Source of the DNA: Enterocloster bolteae
GTDB taxonomy: Bacteria; Bacillota; Clostridia; Lachnospirales; Lachnospiraceae
Assembly: GCF_002234575.2 (NCBI RefSeq)
Contig: NZ_CP022464.2
Span: 2,170,001-2,234,000, forward strand
Reading direction: 5' to 3'
Length of the DNA stretch: 64,000 nucleotides
Shown here: one piece after another, positions 1 through 8,173 of the stretch
Numbering within the stretch: position 1 is the first letter of the stretch
How the letters are laid out: the number at the start of each line of letters is the position of its first letter
The notes under the pieces: generated by a model
Database searches by the model: none
The model's input: only the letters and a program-made list of their open reading frames with translations
Told to the model about the DNA's origin: nothing
Program-made: the position numbers and the translations under genes

Positions 1-2712
1 AGCGGCGCTGAGGACGAGGACATCGTCATGTGCTTTATCCAGGACATCGACGAACAGAAACGCAGGGAAGAATCCTTGGCCCTGGGAAATCAGTTGACAG
101 AGGAGGGCTTAGATCCCATTACCGGACTTTGCAGGAGGCCGGTGTTTTTCAGGCAGTCGGCTGCCTTTCTTAAACATGTGAAAAATCCTGAAGATTACTG
201 CCTTATGGCTATTGATATTGAGCATTTCAAGCTTTTTAATGACTGGTACGGACAGGAGGCGGGGGACCGCCTTCTGGCCATGATAGGAGAACTTCTGAAC
301 AAGACGCAGTCGGAGGAGGGCGGCCTTGCCGGATATATGGGCGGAGACGATTTCGTTATACTTCTACCTGATTCGCCTGCTGTCCTGCGCAGGCTGCAGG
401 AGGAGATAACCAGGTATATGAAGGAGGCGGTACAGCCGGATTCCTTCCGGCCTTTGGCATCTATGGTATTGACGGCGGGGGCCTTGCTGTCAGCAATATG
501 TACGACCTGGCTGTTATAGCCCTGTCGTCTGTGAAGGGCAATTACGCCCAGAGGGTCAGCCGGTATGACAGCCGCATGAAGCAGAAGCTGGAGGAGGACC
601 ACAGGCTTCTCTCTGAGATACAGCGGGCCCTGGAAAACGGCGAGATTACCTTCTATGCCCAGCCCAAGTGCAACATGAGGACAGGAAAGATTGTGGGGCT
701 TGAATCTCTGGTGCGCTGGAATCACCCGGAGCGGGGCCTCATAGCTCCGGGGGTGTTCATCCCGCTTTTGGAGAATAATGGTCTGGTGACAAAGCTGGAT
801 CTGTATGTCTGGGAGGAAGTCTGTAGAAATGTAAAGAAATGGATAGACAGCGGCCGCAAACCGGTCCCCATATCGGTCAACGTATCCAGGATAGACATAT
901 ATACCCTGAACGTGACCCGTGTATTCCAGGAACTCATCAGCCGTTACTGCCTGGATCCAAGGCTTATAGAGATCGAAATTACGGAGAGCGCCTATGTGGA
1001 GGAGTACAAGGTTATAACAGCCGTGGTGGAGGAACTGCGGTCCGCGGGCTTTACCGTGCTGATGGATGATTTTGGCAGCGGTTACTCCTCCCTTAACATG
1101 CTTAAAGATGTGAATGTAGATGTCCTGAAAATTGATATGAAATTTCTGGACATGGACCACGAAAGCGTGGGGTAAGGGCATGGGAATCCTGGAGGCAATC
1201 ACCCGCATGGCCAATATTGTGGGCATCCGTATGATTGCAGAGGGGGTTGAGAGCAAAGAGCAGATGGAGCTGCTTCAGGATATGGGCTGCACCTATGGAC
1301 AGGGATATTATTTCTACCATCCCATGCCCATTGAGGTTTTTGAGCAGATCCTGTCAGATGAGGCCAACATTGACTTCAGGGGAATCAAGGCGCGACAGAT
1401 TGAGCGAATCCGCCTTCAGGAGCTGATGAACGGGGACATGGTGAGCGATGCCATGATGAACAACATATTGGGCGCTGTTGCATTTTACGACCTATACGAT
1501 GGAAGGCTGGAGCTGCTTCGGGTCAATGAGCAGTACTGTTCCGTCACCCGGACCACAGGCATGGACCTGGAGGAGGTGCGCAAAACCATTCTGGGCACCG
1601 TATTTGAAGATGACCGGGACCAGGTGATGGAAATATTCAGCCGGGCCAGGCAGAATCCTATAAAGGGGGCGGAGGGGGAACTGCGCAGCAGGCGGGGGGA
1701 CGGCACCTCCATGTGGATGCATCTGAGGGTATTCTTCCTCAGGGAGCAGGACGGCCACTGGCTTTACTACGGGGCCATAAGCGACATATCCCAGCAAAAG
1801 CAAAGGGAGCAGCAGCTGGAGGCCTCCCAGCGCGCCCTGTCATCCGCGGTACATATATCAGAAAAGGACGAGTCCTTCATGACGCTGACCGAAGAGAACC
1901 GCAGGGCCGCAGCCGCCATCTTTGCCCAGATGACGCCCGGAGGCATGATAGGAGGCTACTGCGAGGAAGGATTTCCGCTGTATTTTGCCAATCATGAGAT
2001 GGTAAAGCTGCTGGGCTATGAAACCTTTGAGGAGCTGTCAGAGGCAATCCGGGGAAAGGTGGTCAATACCATCCATCCTGATGACCGGCAGCGGGTGGCG
2101 GCAGACATAGGCCCGCGATATTACACCGGCCTGGAATACACCACCACCTACCGCATGCCCAAGAAGGACGGCACCTGGTTCTGGACCCTGGACAAGGGCC
2201 GTGTCATCGAGGCGGAGGACGGCCGCCTGGCCATCATCAGCGCATGCACGGACATCTCTGAGAGCATGGAAGCCCAGCGCCTGTTAAGGGAGCGCAACAG
2301 CGCTCTGGCCAGGGAAAATGCAGAGTTAAACATTCTCAACAACGACATGCCCGGCGGATACCACCGCTGCGCCAGGACAAAGGACTTTGACTTCACTTAT
2401 ATCAGCAGCCGTTTCCTTGAGATATTTGGTTACAGCCGGCAGCAGATAAAGGATCTGTTTGACAACAAATTTATCAACATGATACATCCGGAGGACCGCC
2501 GGAGAGTCACCGGAGAGGTAGACTGCCTGGCCTGCCAGGTAAGCTGCGGCATCATGGTTTACCGCATGCAAAGCTCACGGGGCTACATCTGGATTATGGA
2601 CCAGACCAACTACCTGATTTACGAAGACAGGGAATACCTTCAGGGAGTGGTCACCGATCTTTCCGAGCTTCAGAGAATCATGGATTCAACCAAATCAATC
2701 AAACTGCCGTGA
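1..2712 (+). pseudogene. PAS-GGDEF-EAL-PAS cyclic-di-GMP protein, 5' truncated by window edge and broken by two frameshifts
   Basis: One ancestral gene is spread over three frames. Frame 1 is open from base 1 (end of a PAS domain, then a GGDEF domain with the variant motif GGDDF near 343-357). The frame moves near 450-453, where one base appears missing before FGIYGID. Frame 3 then carries most of an EAL domain (YAQPK, ESLVRW, IEITES, DDFGSGYSSL, LKID) and hits a stop at 1173-1175. Removing one G from the GGGG at 1169-1172 restores ESVGKGMG and joins the remaining EAL (IAEGVES) and two to three PAS domains up to 2712. Such proteins make or degrade cyclic di-GMP; the EAL metal ligands are present, the GGDEF motif is degenerate. 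Both lesions touch short homopolymers, so sequencing error is a real alternative to gene decay. Confidence 0.85.
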
Positions 2713-2715
2713 CGC

Positions 2716-2756
2716 AAAAGACGGACCATCAGCTGTATGCCGATAGTCCGTCTTTT
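2716..2756 (+). terminator. Intrinsic terminator after the GGDEF/EAL gene
   Basis: AAAAGACGGAC (2716-2726) pairs with GTCCGTCTTTT (2746-2756). The hairpin starts 4 bases after the stop codon. Confidence 0.8.
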
Positions 2757-2806
2757 CCATACTCTCCCCAAAAGAACATGGCTGGTAATGAATTTTTTTA
2801 CCAATG

Positions 2807-2835
2807 TTGTATTCATGCCCTCTGTCCGCTATAAT
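2807..2835 (+). promoter_or_regulatory. Sigma-A type promoter for the EFR1 ferredoxin gene
   Basis: TTGTAT (2807-2812), 17-bp spacer, TATAAT (2830-2835). It lies about 135 bases before the start codon at 2971. Confidence 0.6.
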
Positions 2836-2970
2836 GGTTAATGAACTAACAACCACGATGTAAGCGCAGACGAAACCCAACAGAAAGAGACAGCCCGTTT
2901 AACCAGCCTTATCCGCACAAGCGTACAGCATATCAGCCCACAGCCATAAAGGCAGAAGGAGACAACAGCC

Positions 2971-3723
2971 ATGATTCTATATTTTTCAGGAACAGGAAAC
3001 AGTGAATATACCGCGAAAAGAATCAGAGAAGAGACAGACGACAATATCATGAATCTGGGAGAGAAAATACGCAGCCGCGACTTTTCAAGCATACACTCAG
3101 ACACCCCGTGGGTTGTGGCCGCCCCCACCTATGCGTGGAGAATTCCCCGCATTCTGCAGGAATGGCTGGAAAAAACAGAACTAACCGGAAACAGGACCAT
3201 ATACTTCGTAATGACCTGCGGCGGAAACATTGGAAACGCAGGCAGATACCTAAAAAAGCTAACCGACGCAAAAGGCCTCAACTATGCGGGCTGCGCCCAG
3301 ATAATCATGCCTGAAAATTACATTGCCATGTTCGCCACTCCCACCCAGGAAGAAGCAGCCGGAATAATCCGCGGTTCCCTGAGGGCAATAGACGAAGCCG
3401 CCCGGCAAATCAAGGACAGCAGGCCATTCCCCCAGCTTCCCATAACACGAAAAGACAAAATCAACAGCAGCATAGTAAACATCCTCTTTTACCCAATGTT
3501 CGTCCACGCCAAAAAGTTCCAGGCAACCAGCGCCTGCACATCCTGCGGCAAATGCGCCGTTATCTGCCCCTTAAACAACATCCGTCTGACAAACGGAACC
3601 CCGGTCTGGGGAAAAAACTGCACCCACTGCATGGCCTGCATAAACCGCTGTCCAAGCCAAGCCATCGAATACGGAAAACACACCCAAACCCTCCCCCGCT
3701 ACACCTGCCCCAAAAGCATATAA
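2971..3723 (+). CDS. EFR1-type flavodoxin/ferredoxin fusion protein
   Basis: A 250-residue cytoplasmic electron-transfer protein. The N-terminus (ILYFSGTGNSEYTAKRI) is the FMN-phosphate loop of a flavodoxin-like domain. The C-terminus has two 4Fe-4S cysteine sets, CTSCGKCAVICP and CTHCMACINRCP, about residues 190-230. This flavodoxin-plus-2x[4Fe-4S] layout is the EFR1 family of anaerobes; its redox partner is not known. The start is supported by AGAAGGAG about 10 bases upstream and by a good promoter at 2807. It is monocistronic: the next gene converges on it. Confidence 0.85.
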   Translation: MILYFSGTGNSEYTAKRIREETDDNIMNLGEKIRSRDFSSIHSDTPWVVAAPTYAWRIPRILQEWLEKTELTGNRTIYFVMTCGGNIGNAGRYLKKLTDAKGLNYAGCAQIIMPENYIAMFATPTQEEAAGIIRGSLRAIDEAARQIKDSRPFPQLPITRKDKINSSIVNILFYPMFVHAKKFQATSACTSCGKCAVICPLNNIRLTNGTPVWGKNCTHCMACINRCPSQAIEYGKHTQTLPRYTCPKSI

Positions 3724-3797
3724 TGAAAATAAACCAAGCCCTATTTAATCCCACCCGCAAGCGTGGAAGCGCCAGCGGACATGAGAAAGAATAAGCT

Positions 3798-3931
3798 GGA
3801 AAAGGTGTGGGGGACGGGCGGGGAGTTTTGGGGAATTTTACCAAGGGATTACAGCCCCCTCTCCTGGCTTAGAGACTGTTCCCGAGGGAACCATGAGCCA
3901 AACCTCCCCGCCCGTCCCCCACGCCTTTTCC
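3798..3931. repeat. 34-bp near-perfect GC-rich inverted repeat between convergent genes
   Basis: Left arm 3798-3831 and right arm 3898-3931 are complementary over 34 positions with about three mismatches; they share the cores GTGGGGGACGGGCGGGGAG and its complement. The 66-base loop contains a perfect GTTCCC-GA-GGGAAC hairpin at 3878-3891. It separates the convergent genes ending at 3723 (+) and 3965 (-). It could be a bidirectional terminator, but the long GC arms and the nested hairpin look more like an intergenic repeat or a MITE-like unit. No gene is visible between 3724 and 3964. Confidence 0.75.
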
Positions 3932-3964
3932 CGACTCAAATCCCCCGTCCGCGTACCTTCCACC

Positions 3965-4987
3965 TTACAAATCCAACTTCAAATCCCCATCCTTTATCCA
4001 CCCCATCCTGCGCAGTACCTCCCCAAACACAAAGGTCAGCACAGCAGGAAGCAGGAAGCACACCAGAAGGATGCCCACCCACATACTGGTTCCGCCGCCC
4101 ATGGCCGTATATACGCCGATGGGGCCTACCAGCCCGCAGGTACCCATGCCGGACCCGGCCGGGATGTTTTCCAGGCGGAATACCATGGTGGCTATGGGGC
4201 CGGTAATCATGGATGCCAGTGTGGGAGGTATCCAGATACGGGGATTGAGTACAATATTGCCCATCTGCAGCATACTGGTGCCCAGGCCCTGGGCCATCAG
4301 TCCGCCGATTTTATTTTCGCGGTAGCTCATAACGGCAAATCCAATCATCTGGGCGCAGCAGCCGGCTGTGGCAGCACCTCCGGCCAGTCCGTCCAGGGAC
4401 AGGGCAATGCAGATGGCAGCGCTGCTGATGGGAAGGGTCAGGGCAATGCCGATAAGAGCTGACACCAGGATCCCCATAATGAAGGGCTGCATTTCCGTGG
4501 CTGTCTTTACCAGATTTCCGAACCAGTTCATGAACCCGGCCACGCCTGGTCCCACGAACTGGGCCACCAGCACACCGGAGATAATGGTGATGCCGGGCGT
4601 TACGATGATATCAAGACGTGTTTCCTTGGATACAATCTTGCCCAGTTCAGCCGCCACAATGGTGGCGACCAGGGCGCCCACAGGACCTCCCAGGGCATTG
4701 CCCGCGATGCCTACCGTGGCAGCGGAAAACAGCACCAGCTGAGGTGCCTTTAAGGCGTGGGCAATGGCGATGCCCAGGGCTGCGCCGGTAGCGCTTTTGG
4801 CATAGTCGGCAATGACATTGAAAATTTCTATCTGGAACTGCTGGCCCAGGGTACCGAAGATGGTGCCGATGAGAAGGGAAGCAAACAGGCCGAAGGCCAT
4901 GGCTCCCAGGGCGTCAATCAGATAGGTCTGCACCGTGATGTTTACATTTTTCCGTTTCAGGAATTCTTTCACACTTGATTTTGCCAT
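3965..4987 (-). CDS. PfoR-like PTS EIIC-type membrane protein (PTS_EIIC_2 family)
   Basis: A 340-residue hydrophobic, glycine-rich protein with about 8-10 membrane segments. Segments such as ATVGIAGNALGGPVGALVAT and LPISSAAICIALSLDGLAGG match the EIIC-2 family that includes PfoR of Clostridium perfringens, once thought to regulate perfringolysin but really a sugar-PTS-like permease. No EIIA or EIIB domain is attached or nearby, so the substrate and phosphorylation partner are unknown. Start: the ATG at 4987 sits 9 bases after GGGAG; the ATG at 4993 is only 3 bases away and less likely. It is transcribed divergently from the PAP2 gene. Confidence 0.75.
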   Translation of the reverse strand: MAKSSVKEFLKRKNVNITVQTYLIDALGAMAFGLFASLLIGTIFGTLGQQFQIEIFNVIADYAKSATGAALGIAIAHALKAPQLVLFSAATVGIAGNALGGPVGALVATIVAAELGKIVSKETRLDIIVTPGITIISGVLVAQFVGPGVAGFMNWFGNLVKTATEMQPFIMGILVSALIGIALTLPISSAAICIALSLDGLAGGAATAGCCAQMIGFAVMSYRENKIGGLMAQGLGTSMLQMGNIVLNPRIWIPPTLASMITGPIATMVFRLENIPAGSGMGTCGLVGPIGVYTAMGGGTSMWVGILLVCFLLPAVLTFVFGEVLRRMGWIKDGDLKLDL

Positions 4988-5061
4988 ACTCATATTCTCC
5001 CTTTATGGGGCTGAGGAATGTATCGGAATTTATACGCTCCGGAGCCTTTATTTTGTTAGGG

Positions 5062-5089
5062 ATTTTATCACATATTTATAAAAATGCAA
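5062..5089 (-). promoter_or_regulatory. Sigma-A type promoter for the PfoR-like gene
   Basis: On the minus strand: TTGCAT (5089-5084), 16-bp spacer, TAAAAT (5067-5062). A perfect TGTTAA-AATA-TTAACA palindrome at 5115-5130 lies between this promoter and the divergent one at 5133 and could be a shared operator. Confidence 0.55.
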
Positions 5090-5132
5090 GGTTTTTGACT
5101 AAAATCGCATTTTTTGTTAAAATATTAACAGA

Positions 5133-5161
5133 TTGCAAAATAATACTGTGTGGGATATAAT
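5133..5161 (+). promoter_or_regulatory. Sigma-A type promoter for the PAP2-MBL pair
   Basis: TTGCAA (5133-5138), 17-bp spacer, TATAAT (5156-5161), 33 bases before the GTG start at 5195. Confidence 0.65.
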
Positions 5162-5194
5162 GGTATGAACAGGGGATATTAACCTGGAAATGAG

Positions 5195-5737
5195 GTGGAC
5201 GTTATCGAATTCCAGATTTTATATACACTGCAGGAACTTCGCACGCCTTTGGTAGACGGGCTTATGGTGTTCATTACCTCTCTGGGCGACCACGGATGGT
5301 TCTGGATCCTTATGGGTGTCCTGCTTTTTTCATTTCCCAGGACCAGGATATTAGGCGGATGTATGCTTATATCCATAGCAGCCGGATTTCTCCTGGGCAA
5401 TGTAATGCTTAAAAATATAGCGGCCAGGCAGCGTCCCTGCTGGCTGGATCCTTCCGTGGAACTGCTGGTCGCTGTTCCAAAGGATTTCTCCTTTCCATCG
5501 GGGCATTCCCTGGTGAGCTTTGAGGGAGCGGTCTGCATCTTCCTTTTTAACAGGAAATGGGGGATTCCGGCCCTGATGCTGGCGGTGCTTACCGCGTTTT
5601 CCAGGCTGTATCTCTTTGTACATTTTCCAACGGATGTGCTGGCGGGAATTGTCATGGGAACCGTAATCGCGTGGTCCGTGGTGAGAACAGCGAAAAGGCG
5701 GATGAAAAAAACGGACCGGATGTCAGGGAAACCATGA
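5195..5737 (+). CDS. PAP2-superfamily membrane phosphatase
   Basis: A 180-residue integral membrane protein. It carries the three-part PAP2 acid phosphatase signature in order: K73-x6-RP at residues 73-81 (KNIAARQRP), PSGHS at 101-105, and SR-x5-H-x3-D at 136-147 (H143, D147). Family members remove phosphate from lipid phosphates such as undecaprenyl pyrophosphate or phosphatidylglycerol phosphate; the substrate here is not evident. The start is GTG, with GGAAATGAG just before it. The MBL hydrolase follows 64 bases later on the same strand, probably in one transcript. Confidence 0.85.
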   Translation: MDVIEFQILYTLQELRTPLVDGLMVFITSLGDHGWFWILMGVLLFSFPRTRILGGCMLISIAAGFLLGNVMLKNIAARQRPCWLDPSVELLVAVPKDFSFPSGHSLVSFEGAVCIFLFNRKWGIPALMLAVLTAFSRLYLFVHFPTDVLAGIVMGTVIAWSVVRTAKRRMKKTDRMSGKP

Positions 5738-5801
5738 CATGGCGGCAGGCCGGACAACGGATATGGCTATAGAATGACAGAATGAAAGACAGGTGGAAGT
5801 T

Positions 5802-6827
5802 ATGTTGGAACGCGCTCCGGGAATTTTTGAAGTGGAGCTTCACAGCAATCAGAAAAGCATTGATGAGATTAAGATATTCCTTATTCCGGGAAAGGATGGG
5901 GAGAGAAGCCTGATGGTGGACGCGGGCTTTCGCAGCAGGACGTGTCTGCACGTCATGGAAGAGGCGCTGGGAAAACTGGGAATCACCTATGACAGGCTGG
6001 ATATATTCCTGACCCACAAGCATCATGACCACTGCGGTCTGGCCAGCGAGTATGCGGCCAGAGGCGCGAGGCTGTTCATGAATCCCCAGGAAGACAGGCA
6101 TTGCTATGACTGTCTGTACTATAACCACAGCCATGGATCCACGGAGGACCAGCCCCAGGTGCTGCAAAGCGTCGGGGTGACAGAGGATGGGACGCCGGAG
6201 ATATGGAACATGTTTATGGAAGTAAACCAAAGGATCCGGGAGAACAGGGGATGGGAATTCGAGATTCCGGGATATCCCTATACGCCGGTCAGTGAGGGAC
6301 GGATTCTGAGCTATGGGGATTATGACCTGGAGACAGTGGGGCTTAAGGGACATACCTACGGGCAGATGGGGCTGTACGACCGGAACCATAAGATACTTTT
6401 TTGCGCGGACCAGGTCATTGACGGCATTGTGCCCATTGTGGGCACCACCTATCCCGACGAGCATCTGCTTAAGGGGTATTTTGACTCTCTGGAAAAGCTG
6501 AAGCACCAGTATGTGGACTGCCTGATTCTTCCGGCTCACAAGGAGCCCATCCGGGATGTGAAGCGGGTGGTGGACCGGATTGTCTTTGCCTATCTGGATA
6601 AGACGGATTTGATCAAGCATATCCTGGACCACGGCCACCACAGGATGACCACCAAGGAGGTGGCGTGTCTGGCTTACGGTATAGACCATGTGCCCAGGGA
6701 CCAGTCTGAGTTCATCAAGCTTAAGATGGTCATAAGCAAGACCTTTTCCTGTCTGGAATACCTGTATGATGAGGATTTTGCCATCCGTACCCTGGAGAAC
6801 GGTACCTATTACTGGGAAGCGCCGTAA
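5802..6827 (+). CDS. MBL-fold metallo-hydrolase
   Basis: A 341-residue cytoplasmic protein of the metallo-beta-lactamase fold. The metal site is visible: H72-x-H74-x-D76-H77, H184 in GHTYGQM, D203 in CADQ, and H246 in LPAHKEP. A C-terminal extension of about 90 residues, mostly helical, is typical of the lactonase/glyoxalase-like subgroup. The true substrate cannot be read. I prefer the ATG at 5802 (AGGTGG five bases upstream) to the in-frame GTG at 5793. It follows the PAP2 gene without an obvious terminator between them. Confidence 0.8.
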   Translation: MLERAPGIFEVELHSNQKSIDEIKIFLIPGKDGERSLMVDAGFRSRTCLHVMEEALGKLGITYDRLDIFLTHKHHDHCGLASEYAARGARLFMNPQEDRHCYDCLYYNHSHGSTEDQPQVLQSVGVTEDGTPEIWNMFMEVNQRIRENRGWEFEIPGYPYTPVSEGRILSYGDYDLETVGLKGHTYGQMGLYDRNHKILFCADQVIDGIVPIVGTTYPDEHLLKGYFDSLEKLKHQYVDCLILPAHKEPIRDVKRVVDRIVFAYLDKTDLIKHILDHGHHRMTTKEVACLAYGIDHVPRDQSEFIKLKMVISKTFSCLEYLYDEDFAIRTLENGTYYWEAP

Positions 6828-6858
6828 TAAGCCGCGGAGGAAGATGTCAAAAAAGTGC

Positions 6859-6886
6859 TTGCATATCTTCATATATAGTGTATAGT
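6859..6886 (+). promoter_or_regulatory. Sigma-A type promoter for the riboswitch-folT transcript
   Basis: TTGCAT (6859-6864), 16-bp spacer, TATAGT (6881-6886). Transcription should start near 6893, directly before the riboswitch. Confidence 0.55.
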
Positions 6887-6906
6887 AGAAGGTACAATAA
6901 AAACAG

Positions 6907-7021
6907 AAGCAGAGTAGGTATATGTGCGTTAAGTGCCGGCTGGACAGGGAGTTGTCAGCTGGACGAAAGAGGATTCCCAAAGGGAAACTGTCTGCGGTAC
7001 ATATGCCGCATCCCGCTGCAA
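6907..7021 (+). promoter_or_regulatory. Tetrahydrofolate (THF) riboswitch
   Basis: The RNA contains the conserved THF-riboswitch blocks in order: GAGTAGG (6912-6918), GCGTTAAGTGCC (6926-6937), ACGAAAG (6963-6969), GCGGTA (6994-6999) and GCCGCATCCCGCTG (7005-7018). P1 pairs GCAG (6909-6912) with CTGC (7016-7019), and P2 pairs GGTATATGT with ACATATGCC. The downstream gene encodes a folate ECF transporter S component, the usual target of this class. Confidence 0.88.
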
Positions 7022-7120
7022 CAGAGATAGATGGAGCGGCCTGTTTTATGTGCAGCCGGTTTACGCCGGCCAAAAGCGTGTGTGAAAATCAATGATACAG
7101 CACGTTCTCGCACAGGGAAG

Positions 7121-7156
7121 CCATGTCCGGGCATAATGATGCACCGGATGGGTTTT
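7121..7156 (+). terminator. Putative expression-platform terminator in the folT leader
   Basis: CCAT (7121-7124) pairs with ATGG (7148-7151), CCGG (7127-7130) with CCGG (7144-7147), and GCAT with ATGC around an AATG loop; GTTTTC follows. A smaller GCCGG/CCGGC hairpin lies at 7056-7071. The leader between riboswitch and start codon is unusually long, about 230 bases. I see no convincing gene in it. Confidence 0.4.
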
Positions 7157-7254
7157 CGGGGCCGTTTTTTGTATGCCAGGAAGAAAGGTTCCTGCACCTG
7201 CCATTGTATATCTCCGTTTGTAGTCCGTGAAATCTGCAAAGGAGGTAATGAATC

Positions 7255-7827
7255 ATGAAGAAATTAGCAGAACTGTTCGGCAGCTCGTCCCGGGAGCTTA
7301 AGAGTGTCAGGACCATCACTGTGTGCGCCATGCTGGCGGCAGCGGCAATCATCCTGGTAAATTTCCGCATCGAACTGACGAACACCCAGAGAATCGGTTT
7401 TTCCGGCATACCCAACCAATTAGTGGCCTATCTGTTTGGCCCCGCAGTCAGCTGTCTGTTTGCGGGGGCGCTGGATATCATCAAGTATCTCATCAAGCCG
7501 GTGGGGGCCTTCTTTCCCGGCCTGACCCTGGTGACCATGCTGGCTGGCCTGATTTACGGGTTTTTCTTTTATAAGAAACCATTAAAGCTGACCAGGGTGC
7601 TGGCGGCCCATTTTCTGGTCTGCCTGGTGTGCAATGTGATTCTCAATACCCTGTGTCTCAGCATCCTGTACGGGCAGGCATTCATGATACTCCTGCCTCC
7701 CAGGGTCATACAGAACATAGTGAAATGGCCCATTGATTCCTTTATTTTTTTCAATGTGGCCAAGATGCTGGAGATGTCCGGCGTGTTCCGGGTGGTCAGA
7801 GGAAGCAGGGCAGCCGTACAGCGGTAG
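7255..7827 (+). CDS. folT: Folate-family ECF transporter S component
   Basis: A 190-residue membrane protein with about six transmembrane helices. It is the substrate-binding S component that works with the shared ECF energising module (EcfA/A'/T, not in this window) to import folates. The N-terminus ITVCAMLAAAAIILVNFRI and the segment GFSGIPNQLVAYLFGPAVS match the FolT/YpdP-type S-component pattern. The upstream THF riboswitch fixes the likely substrate as a reduced folate. A strong AAAGGAGG precedes the start. It is monocistronic, ending before a set of hairpins. Confidence 0.85.
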   Translation: MKKLAELFGSSSRELKSVRTITVCAMLAAAAIILVNFRIELTNTQRIGFSGIPNQLVAYLFGPAVSCLFAGALDIIKYLIKPVGAFFPGLTLVTMLAGLIYGFFFYKKPLKLTRVLAAHFLVCLVCNVILNTLCLSILYGQAFMILLPPRVIQNIVKWPIDSFIFFNVAKMLEMSGVFRVVRGSRAAVQR

Positions 7828-7909
7828 CAGGAAGAGGCAGCAGAAACCGGCAGCCGCCAGGAGAAGATTAAAAGTTATTTATTTAACGGGTGAAGCATTT
7901 AACGAGAGC

Positions 7910-7944
7910 AGAGAGGGACAGATACCGGTTGTCCCTCTCTGTTT
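7910..7944 (+). terminator. Hairpin downstream of folT
   Basis: An 11-bp perfect stem, AGAGAGGGACA (7910-7920) with TGTCCCTCTCT (7930-7940), followed by GTTT. The T-run is short. Confidence 0.6.
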
Positions 7945-8000
7945 ACAGCAAAATGCCCTCGGGATTCAGGTATGAACCTGTCCCGGGGGCATTTTGCTGT
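7945..8000. terminator. Second long hairpin downstream of folT
   Basis: Arms 7945-7964 and 7981-8000 pair over 20 bp with one wobble, and CAGG/CCTG pair again within the loop. The ends of the arms are A/T-rich on both strands, so it could act in both directions. With the promoter at 8097 these elements account for 7828-8173; no gene is visible there. Confidence 0.6.
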
Positions 8001-8096
8001 CAGGTGGTCCGGGCAGGTCAGAACAGTCCCTGAGAATTGCCGGTTTGTCCTGTTAATTTTGCGACGGGCTGTTTTGCAAAAAGTACACCGGCTCTG

Positions 8097-8125
8097 TTGA
8101 TTCCCCTGTATGGCTGTGCTATGAT
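8097..8125 (+). promoter_or_regulatory. Sigma-A type promoter for the oxidoreductase gene
   Basis: TTGATT (8097-8102), 17-bp spacer, TATGAT (8120-8125), about 50 bases before the start codon. Confidence 0.6.
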
Positions 8126-8173
8126 TGGGGCTGCAAAAATGAGATGAGAGCAGTTTAGAGGAGGAATCATGCC

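Noticed and set aside
195..1256. 353-codon minus-strand frame inside the GGDEF/EAL gene
   Set aside because: Antisense to well-conserved GGDEF and EAL motifs; no ribosome binding site and no recognisable protein pattern.
3763..4462. Plus-strand frames of 147 and 189 codons over the inverted repeat and EIIC gene
   Set aside because: They read through the GC-rich inverted repeat and antisense to clear membrane-protein sequence.
5652..7073. 473-codon minus-strand frame
   Set aside because: Runs antisense to the MBL hydrolase and through the riboswitch; composition is that of a shadow frame.
7031..7258. 75-codon frame in the folT leader
   Set aside because: Cys/Arg-rich, no ribosome binding site, and it overlaps the riboswitch platform and the folT start.
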